Shown piece after piece: positions 42,542-50,742 of a stretch of DNA of 50,742 nucleotides. The notes beneath the pieces are model-generated. The model did no database searches, was not told the origin of the DNA, and saw only the letters and a program-made list of their open reading frames with translations. The stretch comes from an uncultured bacterium (GTDB taxonomy: Bacteria > Planctomycetota > UBA1135 > GCA-002686595), in assembly GCA_938083085.1 (NCBI GenBank), contig CALLKX010000076.1, positions 1 to 50,742 on the forward strand. Reading direction: 5' to 3'. Both the position numbers and the translations under genes were made by a program. Position 1 is the first letter of the stretch, and the number at the start of each line of letters is the position of its first letter.

Positions 42542-42843
42542 GGCCGCACACGATCGAAGGAGCACCGCTCCCCGGGCGGCCCCCCCCGATGTGCAGCTAG
42601 GTCCGGCCGGAGTGATCCGGCTCAAGTCGCGCCGACCGGGCGCTACCAGGCCAACCTTCGACGTTGCGCGCCCCCGCCCGGTCGTCCCTACATGGTCTCC
42701 CGGGCCGGGTCATGCGGGCCGGGTCATGCGGGCCGAGTCATGCGGGCCGAGTCATGCGGGCTGGGCGAACATGCTCCGACGGGCTCTATTCGACGCATCG
42801 GGGCTGCCGGCCACCCGCCGGCACGAGCGACGCGTCCAGACGA
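42511..42843. other. Convergent gap of 333 bases with two repeat arrays
   Basis: Lies between the fusion gene and ptsN. It contains the end of the 11-base array, a plus-strand GTGATCCGGCTCAAG stretch (42612-42626) with no gene downstream, and the 14-base array at 42707-42762. No ORF or RNA gene is supported and no strong terminator is seen. Confidence 0.4.
42707..42762. repeat. 14-base tandem repeat in convergent gap
   Basis: Four abutting units of GRGTCATGCGGGCC (42707-42720, 42721-42734, 42735-42748, 42749-42762; the last ends CT), the first two with GGG and the last two with GAG. Units have no spacers. Confidence 0.85.
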
Positions 42844-43311
42844 TCAGGTCCTGCCCGCGATGAGCGCGGCCCGCGCTTCCTCGACATCCGAGGTACCCAG
42901 GAGGCGCTCGCGCACAGACTCCTTCGCCAGCACCCGGGCGATGTCGGCCAGGGTGCGAATGTGGAGCAACTTCTGAGCCTTGGGGATCACGAGCAGCACG
43001 ACCACGCTCGTGGGCTGCCCGTCGATGGACTCGAAGTCGAGCCCCCCGTCGCGCTGCACCACGCCCATGGCACCGACAATCTCCGGGAGATTGTCGACCG
43101 CAGCGTGCGGGATCGCGACCCCGAGCTCCATCCCCGTGGACATGGAGCGCTCCCTTGCGAGCACCGCCTCACGCACCGTGTCCACCGCATCGGGAGCCAG
43201 GCGCCCTCGGTCCACGAGGTGATCCACAAGCGAATGGATCGCCTCCCACTTATCCGCGGGGTCGAAGCCGAGGACGAGATCGTCTGGCTCGAAGAGTTCG
43301 CTCGGTCCCAT
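42844..43311 (-). CDS. ptsN: PTS EIIA-type regulatory protein (PtsN-like)
   Basis: 155 residues from ATG 43311. The EIIA(fructose/Ntr) fold is clear, with active-site His69 in MELGVAIPHAAVDNL, preceded by AVLARERSMSTG and followed by VVVLLVIPKAQKLLHIRTLADIARVL. PtsN relays phosphate from NPr/EI and regulates potassium and nitrogen functions in proteobacteria; without PTS genes around it the target is open. It lies 19 bases after the antiporter-like gene on the same strand. Regulation of ion transport by PtsN makes that pairing suggestive. Confidence 0.88.
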   Translation of the reverse strand: MGPSELFEPDDLVLGFDPADKWEAIHSLVDHLVDRGRLAPDAVDTVREAVLARERSMSTGMELGVAIPHAAVDNLPEIVGAMGVVQRDGGLDFESIDGQPTSVVVLLVIPKAQKLLHIRTLADIARVLAKESVRERLLGTSDVEEARAALIAGRT

Positions 43312-43330
43312 GCGCCGGAGGATAACGGCC

Positions 43331-44803
43331 CTAGGCCGGACCGGTGGACCTTTCGCGCCGGACGATCCTGGCGAGGAGTGCCGCGCCGAGCAGAACCTGG
43401 AGCTGTTGGGGCCCGGTGAGCAGCCGGTCCGCTGGCGCGATGCCTCCGGACGGCAGGAGCGCTGCGAGCGCCGAGGGGACCAGGCCCAGGGCGACCAGCG
43501 ACCCCGCTGCAACCGCGAGGGCCAGGGTCATAGCGAGCGGTGCAGTCGCACGCCGTCCCTCGACATGCCCCCCCGCCTCGCCGGGGCTGAAGAAGGCCTG
43601 TCGTAGAAAGGGCAGGGCCGCGAAGATGGCCAGCGGCCCCGCCATCACCGTGAACAGCAGAGCCTCCGAGGCCGCCCCATCCGAGGACATCGCCTCCAGC
43701 CCACTGGAGCGCCCCTCGAAGAGCAGCGTGCCGGGTAGCGCCATCAGGGCGAGCATGCAGAGCAGCGCGAACCCGAAGGCGCTCGGAAAGACGTGGCCCA
43801 GACCGCGCTCCCCGAGCCCCGGCTCGCGACCCCTCGCGTGGGTGGTCAACACCAGCGAAAGCGCCGCGCCGGTCCCTGCGAGCGCCAGCCCGAAGACCGA
43901 TAGCCCAAGCGCTCCCTGCGCCGAGCCGGAGGCGATGGAGGCGACGCCCATGAGGAGCCCCAGGACCCCGTAGATGGACAGCGCCAGGAAGCGCGCCGTG
44001 ATCTGCCTGCCCGTCAACGCAAGGACCGGGGCCAGGAGGACCACCGCCAGCCCCACGTCGAGCAGGGCGTCCGACCCCGAGAACGTCCGCCCCAGAAGGA
44101 CCAGGAGCACCAGCCCGCGGAGCAGCCCCGCGTTCACGAAGCTCCCCGCGTCGCGCCGCGCTGGTCCGGCGGCGATGGCCTGTCCCGCTCCTCCCCAGTT
44201 CGGCGGCAGCGCCAGCGGCGTCACGAGCCCAAGGAAGATGAGGGTGCTCGGAGCATCGCCCGCGAACGGCGTCCCGATCCACTCGACCAACAGGTCGCCA
44301 CCCTCCTGCATTCGCCCCTGCGCGCCGAGGCCGATCAGGCTGGCGCTCGCCAGTGAGATCAAGACCGCGCCCCGCCAAGCGTGGGCCCGAGCCGTGGGCA
44401 CGCCGGTCGCCGGATCCCGGCCCGCCGCGTCGCCCCCGGGGACGAGCGCTCGCTCCACCAGGCCGGCGAGGAACAAGAGGACCGCCACCCAGCCGAGGTC
44501 ATCCAACTGCACCGCCATCAGGAGCAGCCCGCCGAGGACCAGGGAGAGGCCCGGGCTCACGGCGCTTTCTGACAGCGCGTAGTCTCGAGAAGAGGCGAGC
44601 GCCGCGAGGCCGACCACCACGAGGACGGAGATCGCCCCCGTGAGGGCCAGCCCGTCCAGGTCGAGCCGCGCGAACTCGAGCGCCACGCCAGCCAGGCCCA
44701 ACGCCCCGACCCATCGACCACGCGCCACAGCGCAGATCAGACCCAGCCCGATGAGCGCCGCTCCGGGGGGCCAGGCGGGCAGGAAGGACAGCAGGTCAAC
44801 CAC
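43331..44803 (-). CDS. Antiporter-like (NuoM/N, MrpD-like) membrane protein, divergent
   Basis: 490 residues from GTG 44803, which overlaps the upstream stop by eight bases; the longer open frame runs through that gene. About 14 membrane helices. The middle follows the proton-antiporter (Proton_antipo_M) pattern: LALPPNWGGAGQAIAAGP matches the PPFHWWLPDAY region, GLLRGLVLLVLL the LLKAGAYGLLRL helix (Arg for the usual Lys), ALTGRQITARFLALSIYGVLG the TDLKRLLAYSSISQLG segment, and ALPGTLLFEG the GLPG-x2-FVGE turn. Several conserved charged residues are replaced, so ion pumping as in complex I is uncertain. Downstream, ptsN; upstream, a two-TM protein. Confidence 0.5.
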   Translation of the reverse strand: MVDLLSFLPAWPPGAALIGLGLICAVARGRWVGALGLAGVALEFARLDLDGLALTGAISVLVVVGLAALASSRDYALSESAVSPGLSLVLGGLLLMAVQLDDLGWVAVLLFLAGLVERALVPGGDAAGRDPATGVPTARAHAWRGAVLISLASASLIGLGAQGRMQEGGDLLVEWIGTPFAGDAPSTLIFLGLVTPLALPPNWGGAGQAIAAGPARRDAGSFVNAGLLRGLVLLVLLGRTFSGSDALLDVGLAVVLLAPVLALTGRQITARFLALSIYGVLGLLMGVASIASGSAQGALGLSVFGLALAGTGAALSLVLTTHARGREPGLGERGLGHVFPSAFGFALLCMLALMALPGTLLFEGRSSGLEAMSSDGAASEALLFTVMAGPLAIFAALPFLRQAFFSPGEAGGHVEGRRATAPLAMTLALAVAAGSLVALGLVPSALAALLPSGGIAPADRLLTGPQQLQVLLGAALLARIVRRERSTGPA

Positions 44804-45137
44804 GGCGCTTCCCCCCAAGTCGGCCGACGAGCAGCGCCAGCAGGAGAGTCGCAGCAGCGGCGATGGCGCCCAGCGCGGCGAAGGCGCCCGGCTGGACCCA
44901 GCCCCGTGCCTCCGGATCGCCCCCCGCGCCTGCGGCGTCCGCCGCAATGGCGGCCGCGAGGGCCACGGCAATCAGCCAGAGGCCGCCAGATCGCGCCTGA
45001 TCCGACCGGCCCGGCGGCCCCACATGGGCTTCCATCGAGCCCTCCATGGGGTCCCCCGCCGAGGGGGCCGCTGGAGCGCCAGGGGCGTCCAGCGGGAGCT
45101 GGGATGAGACGACCGGGGCGGGATCTGGCTCGACCAT
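44796..45137 (-). CDS. Small two-helix membrane protein
   Basis: 113 residues, no family recognised. The first 50 are Pro/Ala/Glu-rich and probably disordered, followed by two membrane helices (LWLIAVALAAAIAADAAG and AFAALGAIAAAATLLLALLVG) and a basic end. It overlaps the antiporter-like gene by eight bases, which suggests a small accessory subunit of that protein. Its two helices do not fit NuoK or MrpC, which have three. Confidence 0.55.
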   Translation of the reverse strand: MVEPDPAPVVSSQLPLDAPGAPAAPSAGDPMEGSMEAHVGPPGRSDQARSGGLWLIAVALAAAIAADAAGAGGDPEARGWVQPGAFAALGAIAAAATLLLALLVGRLGGKRRG

Positions 45138-45513
45138 AAGGAGAGCCTGACAATGCAGAGTCCGCCGGGCAATGACCCTGCCGGATCAAGGCGACGCCCG
45201 TAACGCCCCGCGCTCCGGGCCGCGACCCACGCATCCATCGTGCAAGAATCGTGAATCGAACCCGTCTGCGGGTCGAAACAGCGGGGTGTAGACGGGAAGA
45301 TAGGCGGGCGCGCCTCGTCTCCTCTGACACGCGCGTGGGCCTCGGCCCTGAAGGCGCCGGAGGGACACCTCCTGGGCGCACTCACTCGAGCCCGAATACA
45401 GCCGTAAGCCACCACACCGCAGCACCTTGCGCGCCACACCCGTGCGCTCTGGCTACGGTCTGCGCTCCACACCTAACCGTCCGAACCTCGACTCCCGAGA
45501 CGAGTTCTGCCAG
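45138..45513. other. Divergent gap before gspDEF
   Basis: 376 bases between the two-helix protein gene (minus) and gspD (plus). It holds a hairpin (45354-45379, listed separately). A TTG at 45427 would extend gspD into the gap, but the G/C preference at third positions drops there. No other gene is supported. Confidence 0.4.
45354..45379 (+). promoter_or_regulatory. Hairpin in gspD upstream region
   Basis: GCGCC-GGAGG (45354-45363) pairs with CCTCC-(TG)-GGCGC (45368-45379) across a four-base loop, with a two-base bulge. It lies about 135 bases before the gspD ATG. It may be a leader stem or an operator; nothing known was matched. Confidence 0.3.
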
Positions 45514-47877
45514 ATGAACCACGCTCCCCGACGCGACGCCAACGCCCTGGATCCTCGGATTTCGGAACATTCGGCCCGAAGCCGCCGCCATTTCGATGGC
45601 CCCCTGCAGGAGCCGACGGGAGCCGCTGAAGCCACCACGGCCCGGCGGTTCCTTGCGGGGATCCCCAGGGCTGCTGGCATTCTGGCTCTCACCCTCGGCG
45701 CGAGCAGCGCCGCCTTGGCCCAGGGCGAGGACGAGGAGGTCTACGTCATCCAGGAGCAGGGCGGCACCTACGTGCTGAACTTCGCTCAGAGCGATGAAGA
45801 CGAGAGCATGACGCTCTACCAGTTCGTCCAGGCCTGCGAGCAGGTCACCGGGCTGAACTTCACCTGGGGCGCCGAGACGGAGGCCCTGCTGAAGAACCAG
45901 CAGGTCAATCTGCTGGGCCCCAAGACGATCAAGAAGGAGCGGTTCTACTCCTTCTTCCAGGTGATGATGATCATCTCGGACTTCGTCTGCACCGAGATCG
46001 GCGAGGACGACATCTCGGTCATCAAGATCGACTCGATGGCCACGGCGGCGCGGAACAACCTGCGCGCTGGCGCCCTCTACGTGGAGCCGGAGCGCCTCGG
46101 GGAGTACAAGGACCAACCCGCGACCCTGATCACCACCGTGGTGAGCCTGCCAAACACGGACGTGCGGCAGGTCTCCAACTCGATGCGGTCGATGATCACC
46201 GACCCCAACACGCAGCAGATGCTGCCGGCTGGCAACTCCCAGTCCATGGTCCTGGTCGGGTTCGGCAGCAACGTGGTGGCGCTGGCGAACATGCTCAAGA
46301 TCATCGACGACGCCTCGCAGACCGACGTCATCCCGCCGGAGTTCGACGTCATCAAGCTCGAGTACGCCTCCGCTGAGGACATCGCCGCGACGGTCGAGGA
46401 GCTGCTCGAGGCGGCGAACCAAAACCGGTCGTCCGGGCCGCAGGCACAGGGCCCCCAGGGCGCCCTCAACCGCAACCAGGGTGAGGCCAAGATCCTCACC
46501 GAGAGCCGCACCAACTCCCTGCTCGTCATGGCCATGCCCGACGAGATGCCGCGGATCAAGGAGCTCGTGGCGCGGCTAGACGTCGACGTGGTGGAACGCG
46601 AGCGGAACTATCACATCTACGCGCTCGAGAACGTCAGCGCAGAAGACCTCGCGGAGACCCTCGACGAGTTCCTGCAGGACGCCGTCCAGCTCGAGCAGGG
46701 CGCCACCGCGGGGAACCAGCGAGGCGGAGCCCCGCGGGCAAGCAACAACGCAAGGGAGTACGTCGTCGTCGCAGACGCGGAGACCAACTCCCTGCTGATT
46801 GCGGCCAACCGCACGCGCTACGAGGAGCTCCAGTCACTGATCGAGCGCCTCGACCGCCGACAGGACCAGGTCCTCATCGAGACGGCGCTGATCGAACTCA
46901 CCGGCCGGGACTTCCTGGACATCGGTGTCGAGCTCGGCTTCGCGGACGTCCCCGGTGTGGGCGAGAGCGGCGGCTTCGGCGTCACGGGCTTCGGGCTCTC
47001 GACGATTCAGGACTCCGACGGCGATGGTATCCCGGACCTGCGCGTCCCGACCGTCGGGCAAGGGGTGACCGCGGGCATCATCAACGGAGATGATTTCTCC
47101 ATCCCGATGCTCGTCGCCCTGGTCGAGGAGAAGCGCAACTCGGACGTCCTCAACGTTCCAAGCGTGCTGGTAAACAACAACTCGGTTGCCACGGTCTCCA
47201 CCCTGGACGAGCAGCCCACGACGACCATCACCGCCACGGGCGGCGGCGTCGGCGGACAGACTCAGGAGAACTTCAACGGCTACGAGGAGGCGGGCATCAC
47301 CATGGAGATCTCCCCCTCGATCAGCGCCTCACGCTACCTGCGACTCGACGTGTACCTCGAGGTGTCGACCTTCATCGGCGCCGTCCAGGGCGCCATCCCG
47401 CCCCCGCGGGTCACGCGAACGATCGAGACCCAGATCAACGTGCCTGACGGCTCGACCATGGTCATCGGCGGCATCGTCGTGGATAACGAGAGTACCACCC
47501 GGACGCAGGTCCCCTGGATCGGTGACATCCCGATCCTTGGGCGCCTCTTTTCACGAGAGACCGGCACTCGCGATCGCACGGTCCTCTACTTCTTCGTGAC
47601 GCCACATATCTTGAAGGACACCGAGTTCGCCGACCTGGCGGAGCTCTCCTACGAGAAGAAGCTGGAGGCCGCCAGGGAGATCGGCATCGACCGCCTGCGC
47701 AAGATCGACCCCACCTTCGGCATGTCCAGCGAGGCCGCTGGCTCGTCCGTCGGCCTGGAGGGCTTCGACCTCCCGCTGTACACGCCGCCCCAGCGCGGCG
47801 AGACCGCCGGCGATCAGGTGGGACTGTCCCCCCTCGACGCCGCACGCATGCTCGACGACGAGACCCCGGAGGACTGA
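45514..47877 (+). CDS. gspD: Type II secretion secretin GspD
   Basis: 787 residues from ATG 45514 (TTG 45427 is the longer option). The N-terminal 45 residues precede a signal-peptide-like core (AAGILALTLGASSAALAQG). Then come the periplasmic N domains: an N0-like start (VYVIQEQGGTYVLNFAQSDED), and three N1-type repeats (LITTVVSLPNTDVRQVSNSMRSM, FDVIKLEYASAEDIAATVEELL, YHIYALENVSAEDLAETLDEF). The secretin barrel follows with QDQVLIETALIELTGRDFLDIGVEL, VLNVPSVLVNNNSVATVS, DGSTMVIGGIVVDN and VPWIGDIPILGRLFS. GspD forms the outer-membrane channel. First gene of a gspD-gspE-gspF run. Confidence 0.93.
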   Translation: MNHAPRRDANALDPRISEHSARSRRHFDGPLQEPTGAAEATTARRFLAGIPRAAGILALTLGASSAALAQGEDEEVYVIQEQGGTYVLNFAQSDEDESMTLYQFVQACEQVTGLNFTWGAETEALLKNQQVNLLGPKTIKKERFYSFFQVMMIISDFVCTEIGEDDISVIKIDSMATAARNNLRAGALYVEPERLGEYKDQPATLITTVVSLPNTDVRQVSNSMRSMITDPNTQQMLPAGNSQSMVLVGFGSNVVALANMLKIIDDASQTDVIPPEFDVIKLEYASAEDIAATVEELLEAANQNRSSGPQAQGPQGALNRNQGEAKILTESRTNSLLVMAMPDEMPRIKELVARLDVDVVERERNYHIYALENVSAEDLAETLDEFLQDAVQLEQGATAGNQRGGAPRASNNAREYVVVADAETNSLLIAANRTRYEELQSLIERLDRRQDQVLIETALIELTGRDFLDIGVELGFADVPGVGESGGFGVTGFGLSTIQDSDGDGIPDLRVPTVGQGVTAGIINGDDFSIPMLVALVEEKRNSDVLNVPSVLVNNNSVATVSTLDEQPTTTITATGGGVGGQTQENFNGYEEAGITMEISPSISASRYLRLDVYLEVSTFIGAVQGAIPPPRVTRTIETQINVPDGSTMVIGGIVVDNESTTRTQVPWIGDIPILGRLFSRETGTRDRTVLYFFVTPHILKDTEFADLAELSYEKKLEAAREIGIDRLRKIDPTFGMSSEAAGSSVGLEGFDLPLYTPPQRGETAGDQVGLSPLDAARMLDDETPED

Positions 47878-47900
47878 GCGCACCCGCGCACCACCATCCC

Positions 47901-49601
47901 ATGGTCAGCATCGGAGAATTGCTCCTGGACGCCGGACTCACCCGGGACCAGCTCGAGGAATGCCGCGGAGTCTCCGCGGTCTCGGGCGACTCCATCGATC
48001 GAGTGATCCTCGCGAAGGACTTCATGGAGGAGGGCACCCTCCTCCAGATCTACGCCAAGCACCTCGGCTACGAGTACCGCAAGAGCCTGGACGGCACCAA
48101 GGTCCCCAGCGACTTCGTGGACGGGGTCCCCGTGCACTTCGCGCGGAACTACAACCTGATCGCCTTGGAGTCGGGTGACGGAGTCCTCAAGGTCGCGACG
48201 TGCTCGCCCCTGGACCCGCATCCAATGGATGACCTGGCGGCCATGATTGGCACCGAGGTCGACGCGGTGCTTGCCCCGCGCCAGGAGATCACCACGCTGA
48301 TCGCCCGGGCGTATCGGCACAAGGCCGACGGGGTGGACGAGGCCCTCGACGCGGTCTCGGAGGACGGTGACATCGGCTCGCTCGCCGCCGAGATCGACGA
48401 CTCCGAGGACGTGCTCGACGTCTCGAACAAGGCGCCGATCATCAAGCTGGTGAACACCATCTTGTTTCAGGCCCTCAAGCTGCGCTCGTCGGACGTGCAC
48501 TTCCAGCCGTACCCGGACCGCATGCAGGTTCGCTTCCGGATCGACGGCATCCTCTATGACATGGACGCGATCCCCAAGCGCGTGCAGGACGCGATCATCA
48601 GTCGCGTCAAGGTCATGGGCAAGATGGACATCGCCGAGCGCCGCCTGCCCCAAGACGGCCGCGCCTCACTCCGCATTGGAGATGGCGAGGTCGACGTCCG
48701 TATCAGCTCGGTGCCGACCAGCACCGGCGAGCGGATCGTCATGCGACTGCTCGACAAGACCGCCAAGCTGTACCGACTCAACGAGATCGGGCTCGAGGAT
48801 CAGAACCTCGAGATGATCCGGGACTACCTGGACTACAACCACGGCATCGTGCTCGTGACGGGGCCGACGGGCTCGGGAAAGACGACCACGCTCTACGCCG
48901 CGATGGCGGAGATCGACACGACCAAGAAGAACATCCTGACGATCGAGGATCCGGTCGAGTACGCCATTGGCGGCATCAGCCAGGTTCAGGTCAACCAGAA
49001 GAAGGGGCTGACGTTCGCCTCCGGCCTGCGCTCATTCCTGCGTCAGGACCCCGACGTCATGATGGTCGGTGAGATCCGGGACCTCGAGACGGCGGAGGTC
49101 GCCATCCGCGCGGCGCTCACCGGGCACCTCGTCTTCTCCACCGTCCACACCAACGACTCCGCGAGCACCATCACTCGGATGGTGGACCAGGGCGTCGAGT
49201 CGTATCTGGTCGCCTCCTCAATCGTCCTCATCATCGCCCAACGACTGGTCCGGACCATCTGCCCCCACTGCAAGGTGGTGGAGCCCATCGACGATGAGTG
49301 GGCGGCCAAGCTCCGGAAGGTGGACATGACCCGCGAGCAGCTCGGGGGCCAGATCGCGTACGGCTCAGGCTGCGACGAGTGCTTCCACTCGGGGTATGCC
49401 GGTCGGACCGCCATCTACGAATTCCTGCCGGTCACCGAGCGGATTCGGACGATGGTCATGGAAGGGGCCGGGGCCTCCGAGATCAAGAAAGAGCAGATCG
49501 CTGAGGGGTTCCAGACCCTCCGGGCCGACGGCCGCAAGAAGATCATCCAGGGCGCCACGACGCCCGACGAGGTCCTGCGCGTCACCCAACTCGACGTCTG
49601 A
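47901..49601 (+). CDS. gspE: Type II secretion ATPase GspE
   Basis: 566 residues. An N-terminal MshEN-type domain (1-140; GELLLDAGLTRDQLEECR, GTLLQIYAKHLGYEYR) is followed by the N2 and RecA-like ATPase domains: DVHFQPYPDRMQVRFRIDG, Walker A GPTGSGKTTT (321-330), the Asp box ILTIEDPVEY, Walker B-type RQDPDVMMVGEIRD and the His box TGHLVFSTVHTNDS. A zinc-binding Cys set (CPHC and CDEC) lies near the C-terminus, as in GspE and PilB. It powers the secretion pseudopilus. It starts 23 bases after gspD. Confidence 0.95.
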   Translation: MVSIGELLLDAGLTRDQLEECRGVSAVSGDSIDRVILAKDFMEEGTLLQIYAKHLGYEYRKSLDGTKVPSDFVDGVPVHFARNYNLIALESGDGVLKVATCSPLDPHPMDDLAAMIGTEVDAVLAPRQEITTLIARAYRHKADGVDEALDAVSEDGDIGSLAAEIDDSEDVLDVSNKAPIIKLVNTILFQALKLRSSDVHFQPYPDRMQVRFRIDGILYDMDAIPKRVQDAIISRVKVMGKMDIAERRLPQDGRASLRIGDGEVDVRISSVPTSTGERIVMRLLDKTAKLYRLNEIGLEDQNLEMIRDYLDYNHGIVLVTGPTGSGKTTTLYAAMAEIDTTKKNILTIEDPVEYAIGGISQVQVNQKKGLTFASGLRSFLRQDPDVMMVGEIRDLETAEVAIRAALTGHLVFSTVHTNDSASTITRMVDQGVESYLVASSIVLIIAQRLVRTICPHCKVVEPIDDEWAAKLRKVDMTREQLGGQIAYGSGCDECFHSGYAGRTAIYEFLPVTERIRTMVMEGAGASEIKKEQIAEGFQTLRADGRKKIIQGATTPDEVLRVTQLDV

Positions 49602-49624
49602 GCCGAGCGCGCGAACCACCAGCC

Positions 49625-50742
49625 ATGCCGATCTACGAGTACAAGGCCTTCACCACCGGCGGTGCGACCAAGTCGGGCGTCATCGACGCCGACACGGAGC
49701 GGGACGCCCGGACCAAGCTGCGCAAGGACAGCCTCATCGTCTCGTCCATCGCTGCCACCCGAGGCGGCAAGAAGGTCCGCGCCAAGTCAAAGGATGACAG
49801 CAAGCCGAGCCGGCTCTCCAAGTTCCTCGATTCGCGCTCATCCTCCCAGGGCCCCGGCTCACGCGAGATCGACATCGTGGCCGGAATGACCCGGCAGCTC
49901 GCGACGCTCCTGGGCTCGGGCATCGCCCTCAACGAGTCGCTGTCAGCGCTCGTTGAGCAGGCGGAGCAGAAGAAGGTCGAGACGCTCTGCCGCGAGCTGC
50001 GCGAGGACATCCAGCAGGGCGCCAACCTCGCGGATGCACTCGCGAAGCACCCGGGCTGGTTCACCCCGCTCTACGTGAACATGGTCCGCGCCGGCCAGGC
50101 GGCGGGCAACCTCGACACGGTGCTGACCCGGCTGGCGGACTACATGCAGAGCCAGCGCGCGCTGCGCCGCAAGATTGTGGGGGCGCTGACCTATCCGCTG
50201 ATGATGATCGGCATCGGCATGATCGTGGTCACGATCCTCATGGCCAAGGTCGTGCCGGAGATCACGCGCATGCTCATCGAGCAGAACAAGGAGCTCCCCC
50301 CCTCGACCAGGATCCTGGTCGGCGCGAGTGAGTTCCTGAAGAGCTGGTGGTGGGCTGTCTTCCTCGTCATCGGCCTCATCTCGTTCATGTTCGAGCGCAC
50401 CTACTCGAAGGGAGAGAACGGACGCCTGGTGATCGACCGCACGCTGCTGCGCATTCCTGTCGTCGGGGACCTCATGCAGCGCGCCGCCGTCTCACGCTTC
50501 ACCCGGACGCTCTCGACCCTGCTGCAGAGCGGGGTCCCGGTCATCCAGTCCCTCGAGATCACCCAGAGCGTCGTGGGCAACCGGGTCGTCGCAGACGCCA
50601 CCGGGCACATCCGCGAACGCGTGGTCGAGGGAACCGACATCGCGACCCCACTGCGACAGAGCGGAGCCTTCCCCTCGACCGTCGGGTACATGGTGGTCGT
50701 AGGCGAGCAGTCTGGCGAGCTAGAGCAGATGCTCGACCGTGT
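49625..50742 (+). CDS. gspF: Type II secretion inner membrane protein GspF (cut by window edge)
   Basis: The frame opens at ATG 49625, 23 bases after gspE, and runs off the window after 372 residues with no stop. It starts MPIYEYKAFTTGGATKSGVID, the usual GspF/PilC opening, then has the first T2SSF domain (MTRQLATLLGSGIALNESLSAL to MVRAGQAAGNLDTVLTRLADY), membrane helices after RRKIVGALTYPLMM, and the second domain beginning RFTRTLSTLLQSGVPVIQSL, with the edge falling at EQSGELEQMLDR. GspF is the polytopic platform of the system. The missing part is probably about 20-30 residues. Confidence 0.92.
   Translation, partial: MPIYEYKAFTTGGATKSGVIDADTERDARTKLRKDSLIVSSIAATRGGKKVRAKSKDDSKPSRLSKFLDSRSSSQGPGSREIDIVAGMTRQLATLLGSGIALNESLSALVEQAEQKKVETLCRELREDIQQGANLADALAKHPGWFTPLYVNMVRAGQAAGNLDTVLTRLADYMQSQRALRRKIVGALTYPLMMIGIGMIVVTILMAKVVPEITRMLIEQNKELPPSTRILVGASEFLKSWWWAVFLVIGLISFMFERTYSKGENGRLVIDRTLLRIPVVGDLMQRAAVSRFTRTLSTLLQSGVPVIQSLEITQSVVGNRVVADATGHIRERVVEGTDIATPLRQSGAFPSTVGYMVVVGEQSGELEQMLDR

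Noticed and set aside
42613..42626. Promoter for an unseen plus-strand gene in the 42511-42843 gap
   Set aside because: No ORF or structured RNA follows on the plus strand; the likeness to other GGCTCAAG stretches is kept only as a weak observation.

Overview
The window reads as a chromosomal segment of a GC-rich bacterium of the phylum Planctomycetota. The grounds are the gene families: a planctomycete-type HEAT-repeat dehydrogenase with a C-terminal cytochrome c (CMKCH), two secreted twin-arginine Gfo/Idh/MocA oxidoreductases, a formylglycine-enzyme-like lipid-free secreted protein, a sulfatase-fold lipoprotein, and secreted proteins ending in a shared YCSS-type tail. The phylum is an inference; no rRNA, tRNA, IS element, integrase or CRISPR array was seen. 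Start codons are mixed (ATG, GTG, TTG) and many neighbouring genes overlap by an ATGA or GTGA.

Layout. 1-680: truncated amidohydrolase-like protein (-). 982-3357: secreted thioredoxin-like/helical protein (-). 3438-6058 (+): BatD-like protein, rhomboid protease with TPR tail, DUF454 protein. 6081-9454 (-): AI-2E-type permease, Nudix hydrolase, moeA, mog, i.e. molybdenum cofactor insertion. 9546-12058 (-): FMN transferase (ApbE) and Gfo/Idh/MocA oxidoreductase; facing away from them across only 32 bases, 12091-15611 (+): FGE-like protein, second Gfo/Idh/MocA oxidoreductase, DMT transporter. 15667-21075: two membrane-anchored HTH/coiled-coil proteins (-) around a secreted YCSS-tail protein (+). 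21240-22229 (+): a eukaryote-type protein arginine methyltransferase. 22499-25844: sulfatase-like lipoprotein (-) and PQQ-type sugar dehydrogenase with the YCSS tail (+). 26043-28496 (-): degenerate GGDEF/coiled-coil protein and a PseG-like enzyme. 28743-35131 (-): coiled-coil protein, MamK-like actin, DUF3810 peptidase-like protein, large cytochrome c dehydrogenase. 35347-38272 (-): FkbM methyltransferase, polysaccharide flippase, HAD hydrolase. 38597-41314: small membrane-anchored protein (+) and an NtrC/NtrB-type two-component pair (-). 41404-42510 (+): fusion of a YrdC/Sua5 threonylcarbamoyl-AMP synthase with a YwlE-type arginine phosphatase. 42844-45137 (-): small two-TM protein, antiporter-like membrane protein, PtsN. 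45514-end (+): gspD, gspE and truncated gspF of a type II secretion-like system.

Most interesting signal. The gene for a MamK-like actin (33392-34459) sits just downstream of a gene for a 176-residue basic/coiled-coil protein (34601-35131) that ends in the peptide FQANLDL. The same peptide, in a longer matching context, ends an unrelated protein 8 kb away (26043-27077), which carries a degenerate GGDEF domain and a coiled coil. I infer a possible actin-like filament system whose partners share a C-terminal docking peptide; only the peptide identity and the gene neighbourhood are seen directly. A second strong signal is the PRMT homologue with its double-E and THW loops intact. A third is a set of short tandem repeats (11-34 bases) that cluster at the 3' ends of genes and in convergent gaps.
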